A DNA stretch of 64,000 bases from Lentisphaerae bacterium ADurb.Bin242 (lineage in GTDB: Bacteria; Verrucomicrobiota; Lentisphaeria; Victivallales; UBA1829), in the NCBI GenBank assembly GCA_002069785.1, contig MWCA01000003.1, forward strand, positions 1 to 64,000. Direction: 5' to 3'. The notes below the pieces were generated by a model. That model had not been told where the DNA came from. It saw only the letters and a program-made list of their open reading frames with translations, and made no database searches. A program made the translations under genes and the position numbers. Shown here piece by piece: positions 35,241 through 44,705 of the stretch. How positions within the stretch are numbered: position 1 is the stretch's first letter; every line of letters begins with the position of its first letter.

Positions 35241-36313
35241 TCACCGTAAGAGGATATTCCGGAGATGCGCCGTCCCCGGTAAGAGTGGATCGTTCCGGCG
35301 ATTTATTCCGGGTCTATGCCTATTCCGAAACGGACAGGGAATCTTTCCGGCTCGATCTTGAGCTTGTCAACGACGCTTCCGGCATGGAAAAGATCACCCT
35401 CGACATCACCTGGCCCACCCTCCCGTTTTCGGAACTGCGGGACTGTTTGTACTTCCACACGGGTTCGGGGTGGAAAAGTATTTTCGGCCGGACGGCCCCC
35501 GGGAAAAGTTATTTTGAACTGGAAGTGCCGCAGGGAATCCACGGCCTTTCCCTCCACCCGCGTTATTCCCTCGGAGACCTGGCGGTTTTTCTTGCGGAAC
35601 TCGACGGGAAAGCGGAACATTTTACCTGCGGTCCATCGGAACACGGACGGGCGCTGCATGGACTGCGTTTCGGCGCATCCGGCGGACGGCGATTCCTGAT
35701 TACGGCGCGCAACCACGCCAACGAGACCGCCGGCTGTTTTGCCGTCGAGGGAATGGCTGCTTTTCTGCTTTCAGACGATCCGCTGGCGCGCTACGCCTTG
35801 ACCCGGAATGAATTTTATCTGATCCCCGTAACGAATCCCGACGGCACGGCGGAAGGCATGGCGCGTTATTCTTCGCCCGGGGGCGCCGATATGCACCGCC
35901 CGGTCGAATGGAACCGGATGAACCGCCCCTGTAAAGGACAGGACGCCGCTTTGACAAATCTGTTCGCTTTTTATGAAAAAATTGCCCCGGACTGTTTCAT
36001 CAATCTCCACAGTTATCTCTTCAAATTCAAGGATGAAATTTTCGCTCCGGATGAGGTTACTGCGCGGGATTTCACCGCTTTCATGCCTGACCAGACCGAT
36101 TTCGGGAAATCCTGGCATTATGTGTTGAATGACCAGCGGGAACTCGCCGCCGGCTGGACGGCGCAGAAAACCGGCAAGACTTTGCCGCTCACTTTTGAAC
36201 TTTCATGGTTCCTGCGGGATGAATCGGATATGCGTGAAATGGGAAGGCGCATCATCCGGGCGGCGCTGCTCCAATATTCCCGCAAAGGGGAAACCGCCTG
36301 GGGCGAACTCTGA
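35237..36313 (+). CDS. M14-family zinc carboxypeptidase-like protein
   Basis: A 358-residue protein, ATG overlapping the stop of the upstream gene (ATGA). Residues ~1-125 are a beta-sandwich resembling the N-domain of cytosolic carboxypeptidases; residues ~130-350 the catalytic fold with zinc ligands H160-x-x-E163 (RNHANETAG), the substrate region NPDG (200-203), third ligand H258 (INLHSY) and catalytic Glu321 (FELSWF). All M14 residues are in order. No signal peptide, so it is probably cytoplasmic. M14 enzymes remove C-terminal amino acids or cleave peptide/amide bonds in peptidoglycan fragments; its place in a sugar locus suggests a glycopeptide substrate, which is inference. Confidence 0.8.
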   Translation: MITVRGYSGDAPSPVRVDRSGDLFRVYAYSETDRESFRLDLELVNDASGMEKITLDITWPTLPFSELRDCLYFHTGSGWKSIFGRTAPGKSYFELEVPQGIHGLSLHPRYSLGDLAVFLAELDGKAEHFTCGPSEHGRALHGLRFGASGGRRFLITARNHANETAGCFAVEGMAAFLLSDDPLARYALTRNEFYLIPVTNPDGTAEGMARYSSPGGADMHRPVEWNRMNRPCKGQDAALTNLFAFYEKIAPDCFINLHSYLFKFKDEIFAPDEVTARDFTAFMPDQTDFGKSWHYVLNDQRELAAGWTAQKTGKTLPLTFELSWFLRDESDMREMGRRIIRAALLQYSRKGETAWGEL

Positions 36314-36437
36314 AGCCCTATACATGCGGAGGATCGGAAAACCATTTGAAAACCGGCATCCTTCCTCCATGAACATGTATTGAAAATATCCCGTTTTGTG
36401 CTACCTTACGTGGAATCAACCACAGGGGAACACAAAT

Positions 36438-39400
36438 ATGAAGCTGGATTTCCGCATCGACTGGGGCTATCAATACCTGTATTCGCGCCGTCATTACCAT
36501 CCGTTTTACCACTGGGACGGACATCTGGAATGCTCTCGCGGAACCATCGAAAAGACCTTTCAACTGGCGTATCCGGTCCTCTGGTTCGGACCCGGCCACT
36601 GCGCCCGTGAAACTCGGCTGGACTTCCCCGAATGGAAAAGCACCACGCGGCGCGGTCTGGCGGGAATCCGGATCGAGGCCGACGCGGAGGAGGACGCCTC
36701 CTTCCGGCTGGTCACTCTTTCCGGGACGTTCGAGTTCACGGCAAAGGACATCCGCGAAAAGGGACGCATCGTTTTCCCGGTCGGACCGAAATATTTGTCG
36801 TGCAATGTGATTGTGACCCGGACCGGGTATTACTGGTTCCAGCCGCCGCCCAAGCCCGGCCAAACCGTGCGGGAGGCGGACGACCTGGCGGACTCCGTTC
36901 CCGTGCGGGACTGGGCGCGGATGCGCACCGCATGGATTGCGCCCGGCGAAAAACTCGCATGGGAAGCGGAAATTCCGGAATCCTCCGCCGATTTCTCCGA
37001 AACCGTTCTGCACCTTGTCGGCATGGCGGTCCCGGACTATACGCCCGGAAACGAAAAACAGGTCCACGATTACTTTCCGATGCGGCTGTTCTGCGACGGA
37101 AACGCGGTGGCCGACTTCACCCACTATTTCCGGGAACACGACACTTTCATGCAGATGCTGGAAGATGTCTGGGTGCGCTTTCAGGCGGCGCCCGGGAAAC
37201 ACCGGTTCGAACTTCAGAACGGCAACAACCGTTTTTTCCTGCTGGTGAACCGTCTGATCCTCCAGCAGTCGGAACACAACCATCTGGAACTTTCCCTGCC
37301 GCCGTGGGCGCTGGTGAACGAACCCTTGATTGGACGTGTTTTCGCTGTCCGGAAAGATAAAACTACCGTCCGCTGGCCCGGCGGTTCCGCCGAACTGGAC
37401 GTGGAAAAAGGCTGGAACGACTTCCATTTCACGCTCGCGGTTCCCGGGGTCGATGTTTCTATTGAAACCGATTCGACGAAAGGATGCGTCCCGGCGGTGT
37501 ATGCGCTCCAAAACGAGACGCCGGAGGTGACGGTCGGTTATGACATGACCGTGGTTCCGCACGATGCCAACGGCTTCATGGACTGGCTTCTGGACTACAC
37601 CTGGCGGACGCGCCTGGGCAACCTCGTGGTTTTCCGTGCCTTTCTCCGCCAGTCTCCCGAATCCCGGGAATACGCCGAGATCCCCGACGACCTCCTGTTC
37701 CGCTGGGGCAAGTTCTGCCGGGAACACGGAATCACCGTGGAGGCCGCCACCAGTTTCGACAGCGGTGCGCTGGTCAAAGGAGCCGGCGACCGGCTTCACA
37801 GTGTCGGGCGGCATGAATGGCCCGGCGCGGTCTATGCGTTCGATCCGCAGCCCGAATGGCAGTCCGACGATATGAAAAGCGCGATGGAGCATTTCATCAA
37901 GCGACTGAAAATCGAGGTGGACCGCGCCCGCAAAGCCGCCCCGCGCGCGGCATTCGGCGATGCCTCCGGGGGACACCGCTACTGTTACATGGCGGGCGCG
38001 GACTTCATCCGCACCGAAACGATGGTGCCCCACACCCAGCACCTCTGTTCGCAGGCGCGTCCGGCCGCGGAAGCGCTCGGCAGCGGCGAATGGGGCGTCC
38101 ATATCGCGATCCAGCACGCCATGCAGCCCTATTTCGAAAACCATCTCGGAATCTATTTCCTTTCCCTCTTCCAGCCGTGGATGATGGGGGCGTCCATGAT
38201 CTACGAGGAGGATTGTCTTTTCCAGCTCTTCAAGGAGGAGCGCCAGGCCTGGGACGACAAGCTCACCCGGGGCAAGCGCAGCATGACGCGCGGATTCTTC
38301 CAGTTCGTCAAGACTCACCCGCGGAAGGGGCATCCCGTGCGTAAGATTGCCTTTATCGAGGGGCGTTATGCGGCTCCGTTCAACGGGTTCATCTGCGATG
38401 CGGAGCAGACGCCGGACTATTCCGTGTGGGGCCTCTTCGGCAATCCCGATCCGATGTGGGGACACCGGCAGCCGGAGAAGTGCCGACAGCTCCTCGACGT
38501 CCTGATGCCGGGCGCCAGCACCCAGCCGCTCCGGCAGGACTTCACCCGCCGCCGTTTCTTCTTCTCCGGGACTCCCTACGGCGATTTCGACGAGGTTCCG
38601 ACGGAAGCGGCCTCCTCCTACCTGAACCAATATTCCCTGCTGCTTCATCTTGGCTGGAACACGATGATCCGGGAAGATTACGACAAGCTCAAGGCCTTTG
38701 TTTCCGGCGGCGGAACCCTGCTGATCGGACTTCCGCAGTTCAGCACCCATCTCCGGCGCGATTTCCTGCGCGACATGAACGACCTGGCTCTCTGGAACCG
38801 CGGTGACCTCTCCGAACTTTGCGGCGTCCGCATCAAAGGCCCCGGCGAGGAGTTCAGCGGACAGTGGAACGGCGCCGGGCGGGAAACCTATCCCTCGCCC
38901 GTTCTCTCCGGCATCCCGAGCCGTTCTCCCGACGAGGACGGCCCCTGCCGTCTTGCGGAACTGGAACTCTGCGGCGCGGAACCCTTCCTTTGGGATGCGG
39001 CGAAGGCAAAGCCGCTGGTGGTCCGCTTCCGCTGCGGCAAGGGGACGGTTTATCTGATGACCGCGTATGCGTATCCCGGACACGAGCGCCTGCGGGAAGT
39101 TGGCGCATCCCTTCTGGCGAAACTCGCCTCCGAAAACCGGCCCGAATGCCGGGTGGACGATCCCGCAAGGGAAGTTTTCTGGAACGAATGGAAGGAGAGC
39201 GGAGACGTTCGACGCATGATGCTTCTGAACACCGACTGGACCACGGCGGGGAACCGGAAAAAAGTGACGGTCGCAACCCCGTGCGTTTCCTTCGAGACCG
39301 AGGTGGTCGAGCGGGTTCCGATGCTCCTGACTGTTCTGCCGTTTGCCGTGTTGGACCCAGACCCGAGCCTTCATATCGAGGTGATGAACACCTCGGAAAC

Positions 39401-39533
39401 CGGCGCGAAATTGAGGCTCCACGGTGCGGGCCGCCCCTGGATGACAATCCGTTATTCCAACGGAGACATCGAATCGCAGGAGATCGAACTTACCGCGAAC
39501 ACGGTTCTTGAAACGGAGCTTTCCGCCCGATAA
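36438..39533 (+). CDS. large glycoside hydrolase-like protein, family unassigned
   Basis: A 1031-residue protein from ATG 36438 (AGGGGAAC ahead). No signal peptide. The N-terminal ~370 residues are beta modules; a central region (HDANGFMDWLLDYTWRTRLG, FCREHGITVEAATSFDSGAL, AGADFIRTETMVPHTQHLC) has the look of a GH-A-type barrel with acidic residues after strands; residues ~720-900 contain a GATase-like segment (LKAFVSGGGTLLIGLPQFS) as in GH42-like trimerisation domains, comparable with the partial gene at 1-2499. No family could be named. Last gene of the IclR locus, 124 bases after the M14 gene. Confidence 0.6.
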   Translation: MKLDFRIDWGYQYLYSRRHYHPFYHWDGHLECSRGTIEKTFQLAYPVLWFGPGHCARETRLDFPEWKSTTRRGLAGIRIEADAEEDASFRLVTLSGTFEFTAKDIREKGRIVFPVGPKYLSCNVIVTRTGYYWFQPPPKPGQTVREADDLADSVPVRDWARMRTAWIAPGEKLAWEAEIPESSADFSETVLHLVGMAVPDYTPGNEKQVHDYFPMRLFCDGNAVADFTHYFREHDTFMQMLEDVWVRFQAAPGKHRFELQNGNNRFFLLVNRLILQQSEHNHLELSLPPWALVNEPLIGRVFAVRKDKTTVRWPGGSAELDVEKGWNDFHFTLAVPGVDVSIETDSTKGCVPAVYALQNETPEVTVGYDMTVVPHDANGFMDWLLDYTWRTRLGNLVVFRAFLRQSPESREYAEIPDDLLFRWGKFCREHGITVEAATSFDSGALVKGAGDRLHSVGRHEWPGAVYAFDPQPEWQSDDMKSAMEHFIKRLKIEVDRARKAAPRAAFGDASGGHRYCYMAGADFIRTETMVPHTQHLCSQARPAAEALGSGEWGVHIAIQHAMQPYFENHLGIYFLSLFQPWMMGASMIYEEDCLFQLFKEERQAWDDKLTRGKRSMTRGFFQFVKTHPRKGHPVRKIAFIEGRYAAPFNGFICDAEQTPDYSVWGLFGNPDPMWGHRQPEKCRQLLDVLMPGASTQPLRQDFTRRRFFFSGTPYGDFDEVPTEAASSYLNQYSLLLHLGWNTMIREDYDKLKAFVSGGGTLLIGLPQFSTHLRRDFLRDMNDLALWNRGDLSELCGVRIKGPGEEFSGQWNGAGRETYPSPVLSGIPSRSPDEDGPCRLAELELCGAEPFLWDAAKAKPLVVRFRCGKGTVYLMTAYAYPGHERLREVGASLLAKLASENRPECRVDDPAREVFWNEWKESGDVRRMMLLNTDWTTAGNRKKVTVATPCVSFETEVVERVPMLLTVLPFAVLDPDPSLHIEVMNTSETGAKLRLHGAGRPWMTIRYSNGDIESQEIELTANTVLETELSAR

Positions 39534-39613
39534 GAGACGTAACAAAACTCAGCGTTTCAGAAATCGAATTCAGACAGGATTGTAATCCGGTTTTTCCAAA
39601 CGGGGGCATGTCC

Positions 39614-40402
39614 TCAGTTTTTACGTTTGCGTGGAAACTTTGTGCGGTCGGCAGTGATCAGGTTCTTATTCAAAGAACGTACACTCCCGTCACAGAATGA
39701 GAAATTGGACTGATTCAGGTGACGGTAATGAATCACGGCCCTGAACGATTCTCCATTGCTGCCCAGCTCAGGCTCGTCCCGGTGATACGAATCGAAGTGG
39801 ATGTACAACTGGCTCGGCCATTTGATATCCGTCAGTTTCGGCAGATTGCCCTCTTCATACCAGCCCGCTTCGCCGCCGGGTGAATAGGTGTCCACCCCAA
39901 TGCGGGCGAAATTCGAATAGATGCCGACGGAATTCATTATGTAGGACGAAATGGATGTCGAATATTGTCTTTCGTAAGGTTTTTCAGGACATCCGATGAC
40001 GGAATTCTTTTTGAGCCTGTTCGTATATGGACCCGGTGCGACGTTCGGCTCGCCGACATACGGCATGAGAAGTGCGCACCAGCCCACATTCTGAGCCGCC
40101 GCATTGGAGAGAGAGTGCCTGGGATCGTCGACTGGAAAAAGGAACCCCGTTTGTGCGGGCGGACACCACTCCCTGTAATCGGAAGTGTACATCTGCCATG
40201 CGTTGGCAACCTGTTTGAAGTTGCCGGTGCATGAGATCTGCCTGGCTTTGGCGCGCGCCTGATTGAGCGCGGGAAGAAGCATGCCCGCAAGAATCGCAAG
40301 AATGGTGATGACAACGAGGAGTTCGATCAAAGTAAAATGAGTTTGGAATCTCCTCCGGAACAGAGGAAGTGAAAAATTTTTTTGATTGTATTCCTTTTTC
40401 AT
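39614..40402 (-). CDS. type II secretion pseudopilin-like protein (H-x9-DG type)
   Basis: A 262-residue protein with a leader of ~20 residues, then [20 protein letters not shown] and [13 protein letters not shown], and [12 protein letters not shown] near the C-terminus, the H-x9-DG motif. It is the third of its kind in the window and closes the DUF4838 locus, 15 bases after that gene on the same strand. Expected to be PilD-processed and inner-membrane anchored; role unknown. Confidence 0.9.
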   Translation of the reverse strand: MKKEYNQKNFSLPLFRRRFQTHFTLIELLVVITILAILAGMLLPALNQARAKARQISCTGNFKQVANAWQMYTSDYREWCPPAQTGFLFPVDDPRHSLSNAAAQNVGWCALLMPYVGEPNVAPGPYTNRLKKNSVIGCPEKPYERQYSTSISSYIMNSVGIYSNFARIGVDTYSPGGEAGWYEEGNLPKLTDIKWPSQLYIHFDSYHRDEPELGSNGESFRAVIHYRHLNQSNFSFCDGSVRSLNKNLITADRTKFPRKRKN

Positions 40403-40417
40403 TTCATTGCCTCCTTC

Positions 40418-42784
40418 TTAGTTGCATTTTACGAAAACCGCCCGGTCGAACCAGACCCGGTTCTCTTTTTCAGTGTTTTTTGCGGAAAAAGCCGGTCCTT
40501 CAAACTTGAGGGACAGCCAGACTTCCCATTTGTCATCCCGGCCGGGTTCGAAGAAACGCTCGCAACTGTAATTCACGCGCGACGAAGGATATGCCCAGAT
40601 CTGGCACTCGCGTGAGAACGAAGCTTTGCCGATTTTGTAAAGATGGAACCGATCCGGCACAATTTCTTCACGGGTGATGTTGTGGCTGATGACATGCTTC
40701 TTATTCTCATTGTCGTAAAATCCACAGGGGAAAGGCAGCTTGTATTCATCCGGTTTGAGCTTTTCATCATAAACGGCATGGCCGATTGCCGCGTCCGGCA
40801 TATTGACAACGGTGCAGTAGCGTGAGTTTCCCGGGAAAAGCTGCCGGATGTCCGATTCCGGAATCCTGCTGAATTGTTCCGGAAGAGGGGGCGGCCTGAC
40901 CGTTGCGGTTAAAAGGTTTGCATTCAGCGTTTTTGCGATGTGGTTGTGCTGTGTTTTGCTTTGTCCCGGCCACATATCGTTCGGATATCGCCGCGCGATC
41001 ATGGCGTCGAGAGTTGCCATGCCGCGTTTATGAATGTCGGCGGCGGAATCCTTGAATGCCGGATCGAAGCGTTTGACGTCGAGGTATTTTTCGAGAGTTA
41101 TGAGATCGAGACCGAGGCGGCATTCACGGATTTTCCGCAGAAGTGCCGGATCATTTCCCGCTTTGTGTTCCAGAGAGTCGAAAAGATGGTTCCAGCGGAC
41201 AAGATTCGGGGGAGTCAGGTAGTCGTTTATCCGAACGTGCCACGGAAGAAAAACCGGATATTCCGCCGTCCGCTTTTCGAGTTCGGCGACATATCCTTGA
41301 ATTTCATTGGAGACCGGGCCGTAATAATAGTCGCAGAATTCTTTTATCAGCGGTTTATAGTCCTGAAACGGGTTCTGGTAAAGTTTCAGCAGAATCCAGG
41401 TCTGAAGGTCCGCGTTGTTGATGCCGAGCCAACCACTTTTGTGTTCATAGCAGACGCCCCGCGCCCCGGCCTCGGCGGCCAGCCGGGTATCGGCCGCCCA
41501 TCTGTACATGGTGGAAACCGGGGCGTATCCGCCGTACGGCATGGTATAGTAATATGCCCAGAGATGATTCGAAAGCGTTCCCCATTTTTTCAGGTCGTTA
41601 TAGACGGAAAGGTTGTTTTTGTGGCTGTAGTCCTTCGAAAAATCGTTGTCGATCGGACAAAATTCCACGATCAGGTTATCCGGCAGTTTTTTCAGGGGAA
41701 GATTCAAGGGAGGTGTCTGTGTCTGTTCTTTACGGTAGGCGCTGAAAAGCAGACGGGCTTCCGGATATTTCTTCGCCATTTCGGAGGAAAGTTCAAGGAT
41801 GTATTCAATGAATCCGCCGTACGGCACAGAATATTTGGCATCCAGTTTCAGACACGGGATACAGTTGCAGAAGTTTTTGGGGACATCCTCCTGCGTGAGG
41901 GCAAACACGCCTTCGCCATTTTTTTTGCCGATGAACTCCAGAAATACGCGTGTGAGTTCCGCCCGCAGGGCTTTGTTTGAAAAACAGAGCTGGCGCGCCA
42001 CCCGTTGACCTTTTTCATCCAGCGTGAAAAATTCCGGGTTTGTCTTCAGATACCCTGTTTTTTTGTTTCTGGCGGCCCAATGCGGTTTTTCTTCGGGCGG
42101 GATGTAGCTGAAAAGAGTGTGGCACATCGGGTTGTGAAGGACCCGTTCCGGCACGATCGCGTCCGGTTCCGGATTTACGACCGGCGGCCGATAGTTGAAG
42201 TCCGACAGATTCATGCGGTTGCGGAACAGGAAAAGCGTTCCCTCCGGGGTGCGTGTGCCCTCGTACCCGATGGTCTGTATCCAGCGGTAGTCGAAATACG
42301 GCTTCTGCGTGTAGTCGAGTTTTGGAAGAATAAGAGTTCTGTGTTTCGGAACGATGTTGTCTCCTTCCAGTGTGAGCCAACGGCAGCCGATCTGATTTTC
42401 GAGGAAGGAATAGACCCCATATATTGTGCCGAGTTTCCCTTGGCCCGCGATGGCGATCGAATCATCCGCAGAGACAATGGCTGCTTCCTGGTTCTTGAGA
42501 TTTGCAAAGCGTTTTTCTCCGATGATCTTTTTCGCCTGCCGGAGCGGTCCCAGAAAGATAAAACGGCCCTTGTCCGGTGCGCTTGCGACTATTTTAAAAT
42601 CGGCTCCGGTCGATTGGTCGAGAAACATTTTCAATTCCCGTGCCGCAAATCGATCCGCGGGAGGAGCCCCCGGATCGCAAACGATCGCGTATTGCGTCTT
42701 TCCATCCGACGCAAGCTCTATTCCGGCAGCCGTACATACCGTAAATAAGGTGAACAGAGCCAATCCCGGAATGATTTTATTCAT
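40418..42784 (-). CDS. secreted DUF4838/alpha-glucuronidase-like protein
   Basis: A 788-residue protein with signal peptide (GLALFTLFTVCTAAG). Residues ~25-150 resemble the N-terminal domain of GH67 alpha-glucuronidases (DRFAARELKMFLDQSTGADF, GQGKLGTIYGVYSFLENQIG, GCRWLTLEGDNIVPK). The following region is a DUF4838-type TIM barrel (TQEDVPKNFCNC, WAYYYTMPYGGYAPV), and the C-terminal part is beta-rich. DUF4838 proteins are widespread in polysaccharide loci of Bacteroidetes and Lentisphaerae; no activity is proved by sequence. Nine bases or so separate it from the upstream secreted gene, indicating one operon with the GntR regulator and the pseudopilin. Confidence 0.8.
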   Translation of the reverse strand: MNKIIPGLALFTLFTVCTAAGIELASDGKTQYAIVCDPGAPPADRFAARELKMFLDQSTGADFKIVASAPDKGRFIFLGPLRQAKKIIGEKRFANLKNQEAAIVSADDSIAIAGQGKLGTIYGVYSFLENQIGCRWLTLEGDNIVPKHRTLILPKLDYTQKPYFDYRWIQTIGYEGTRTPEGTLFLFRNRMNLSDFNYRPPVVNPEPDAIVPERVLHNPMCHTLFSYIPPEEKPHWAARNKKTGYLKTNPEFFTLDEKGQRVARQLCFSNKALRAELTRVFLEFIGKKNGEGVFALTQEDVPKNFCNCIPCLKLDAKYSVPYGGFIEYILELSSEMAKKYPEARLLFSAYRKEQTQTPPLNLPLKKLPDNLIVEFCPIDNDFSKDYSHKNNLSVYNDLKKWGTLSNHLWAYYYTMPYGGYAPVSTMYRWAADTRLAAEAGARGVCYEHKSGWLGINNADLQTWILLKLYQNPFQDYKPLIKEFCDYYYGPVSNEIQGYVAELEKRTAEYPVFLPWHVRINDYLTPPNLVRWNHLFDSLEHKAGNDPALLRKIRECRLGLDLITLEKYLDVKRFDPAFKDSAADIHKRGMATLDAMIARRYPNDMWPGQSKTQHNHIAKTLNANLLTATVRPPPLPEQFSRIPESDIRQLFPGNSRYCTVVNMPDAAIGHAVYDEKLKPDEYKLPFPCGFYDNENKKHVISHNITREEIVPDRFHLYKIGKASFSRECQIWAYPSSRVNYSCERFFEPGRDDKWEVWLSLKFEGPAFSAKNTEKENRVWFDRAVFVKCN

Positions 42785-42800
42785 GGTTTCCGCCTCCGGA

Positions 42801-43475
42801 TTACTTTGCCGTTATTTCCAATTCAATTCCGCTTTCCGGACTTACCGGATAAAGCCGGATCCACGAGCGTTTGGCTGCCAGATGCGTCTCACAGCTCATA
42901 CGGATATTTCCGGTGCTTCTGAATGTGATTTCGCGTTCGGGATCCCCCGGGAACAAAGTGAGCGTCACCGGCTTGCCGGCTTGCGTGAACCAGCCGAATT
43001 TATTCTCGGACACAACGGGAACATCTTTTCCATTCACGATGAATTTTTTCCCGGATATGGAAGCGAGAGGCAGTTGAATATAGACGAACACTTCCTTGAT
43101 GTCTTTGGCATCGGCGGCTTTCCATTTACAGGAATATTTCACGGATTTGGCGCCTTGCGGACAGGAAAGAACCGTCTCGAACTGAACCGGAGCGCTTGCG
43201 GCGGGAAGCGTGCTGTCGTACTGCCACAATCCGTTATTGCCGTCGGAAGTCATTTTATGAACGGCGTCCCGGGAGTGGAATCCTGTCCATCGGGTGCTTA
43301 AAAGATAAGGTTCAACTACAATATTGGCCGGAGTCAGACACAGGGATGCGGTTTTGTTAAGCTCAAGTTTGTGCCCTCCGGCCAGAACGAAATTTTTTGA
43401 CAGGACCGGATCTTCCGCGAGAAGAGAAATTGCGAGCATTGCGGCGGAAAGTACTGGAAAATACAGCTTTTTCAT
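42801..43475 (-). CDS. secreted beta-sandwich protein of unknown function
   Basis: A 224-residue protein with signal peptide (FPVLSAAMLAISLLA). The rest alternates short strands with Trp, Tyr and Gly (WTGFHSRDAVHKMTSDGNNG, GWFTQAGKPVTLTLFPGDPE) and has no catalytic motif known to me. It lies between the GntR regulator (21 bases) and the DUF4838 gene (16 bases), so is in the same operon; a carbohydrate-binding role is inferred from context only. Confidence 0.7.
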   Translation of the reverse strand: MKKLYFPVLSAAMLAISLLAEDPVLSKNFVLAGGHKLELNKTASLCLTPANIVVEPYLLSTRWTGFHSRDAVHKMTSDGNNGLWQYDSTLPAASAPVQFETVLSCPQGAKSVKYSCKWKAADAKDIKEVFVYIQLPLASISGKKFIVNGKDVPVVSENKFGWFTQAGKPVTLTLFPGDPEREITFRSTGNIRMSCETHLAAKRSWIRLYPVSPESGIELEITAK

Positions 43476-43496
43476 AGTGCGGCATTCCTTTTTGTG

Positions 43497-44546
43497 TTAG
43501 AGACGGATCGTTTTGAAGATACCTTTTACCCGGATGAGTTTTTTGTGAATGGACGGCGGCGATACCAGCAAATCCAGCGCGGTCGATACGAGGGCGGGGA
43601 AGTCCTGCAGAACAGTCGCCAGCCGGATGGAATGATCCTTTTCAGCCTCTTCTTCGCCCATGGCACCGAGCATGTATTCAGGAAGGTTTTCATCCGATGT
43701 GGCCTTGCGGAAAATGACTGCCGCAATATCTTTCGTGAACAATAGTCCGGTCTTTTTGCCGTGTCCGGCACGAAGCGCGGCAACGATGTCGGCACATTTT
43801 CCGGAATCGATCATTCTGCATTCCAGACCCAGCTTCTCGCAGTAGTGCGTTGAGGCGAATGCCCCTTCGTTCTCGTAAAACAATCCGCCCTCCATGAAGT
43901 ATTTTGCATGAATAAAGCGTTCACAGCCGTGTGCACGCATGAAGTCGATCAGGGTTTCCATCGTGTAATACATGTCCGCCACGACCGCGTTGGAAGCCGG
44001 GTAAACATTGTCTATCGTCACATTGTGAACAAGCGGATTTATCAGCACGGAAATATTGTGCCATGTCGAAAACGTGCCGCCGGACGTGACAAAATATGCG
44101 GCTTTCGGATCACGCCTGACGGGTTCAATCACATCGTCGCTTATATTCTGCCAGCTGTATCTGGAAATCTCGTAGTTTGCGAGTGCGCGGTCCGCTACCT
44201 GGCGGTCGATCTCCTCATAGAGGCGCGCGGAATAGCGGCTGCGCTTGACACCGGATGCAACGGACCGAAGTTCGATGATTTTTTCGGGCGTCGGAATGAC
44301 TCCCGCATCAAGCCGGCTTGCAAAATGCTCGCCGTCATAAATCACATACGAGCCGCTCCCCTGCATCTTGCTGATGTATCCGCGCCCGGCAAGCTCATTT
44401 TGTACCGCTACCGCTGTCACGCTTCCGATCTTGTACAGGTTCATCAGTTCCGAGCGCGAATACATTCTGTCGCCGTGTTTGAACCGGCCCGACCTTATAT
44501 CCGCGATCAGTGCATTTGTCACGTCCAGATATTTTATCCGTCTCAT
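43497..44546 (-). CDS. GntR-family regulator with a sugar-binding-like effector domain
   Basis: A 349-residue protein. The N-terminal ~75 residues are a GntR winged helix (DVTNALIADIRSGRFKHGDR, MYSRSELMNLYKIGSVTAVA, GRGYISKMQGSGSYV); the rest is a periplasmic-binding-like effector domain. First gene of the 44546-39614 operon, probably its repressor. A 13-base direct repeat lies 16-49 bases upstream of the start codon. Confidence 0.82.
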   Translation of the reverse strand: MRRIKYLDVTNALIADIRSGRFKHGDRMYSRSELMNLYKIGSVTAVAVQNELAGRGYISKMQGSGSYVIYDGEHFASRLDAGVIPTPEKIIELRSVASGVKRSRYSARLYEEIDRQVADRALANYEISRYSWQNISDDVIEPVRRDPKAAYFVTSGGTFSTWHNISVLINPLVHNVTIDNVYPASNAVVADMYYTMETLIDFMRAHGCERFIHAKYFMEGGLFYENEGAFASTHYCEKLGLECRMIDSGKCADIVAALRAGHGKKTGLLFTKDIAAVIFRKATSDENLPEYMLGAMGEEEAEKDHSIRLATVLQDFPALVSTALDLLVSPPSIHKKLIRVKGIFKTIRL

Positions 44547-44561
44547 AAGGACTCCGAAAAG

Positions 44562-44619
44562 AATAATACAACTTTTGAAATTAATAATATAACTTATGCC
44601 GTATTCAAAGCATTGTCAA
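44562..44619 (-). promoter_or_regulatory. direct repeats and weak promoter ahead of the GntR operon
   Basis: AATAATA-C/T-AACTT occurs at 44562-44574 and 44583-44595, 21 bases apart (two helical turns). On the minus strand a perfect -35 TTGACA (44614-44619) precedes a poor -10 TAAGTT (44591-44596) by 17 bases, so the second repeat overlaps the promoter. Confidence 0.5.
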
Positions 44620-44705
44620 GAATTTTCCGATAAAAAATTCAAATTTTCTTTTTCTGAAGTCAAAAACTTTACAGATTGGCGGAAGGAAGCTTCGGAGAGC
44701 GCGGC

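Noticed and set aside
36318-39545. 1075-codon minus-strand frame
   Set aside because: Complete antisense overlap with the 36438-39533 gene, no ribosome site, biased composition.
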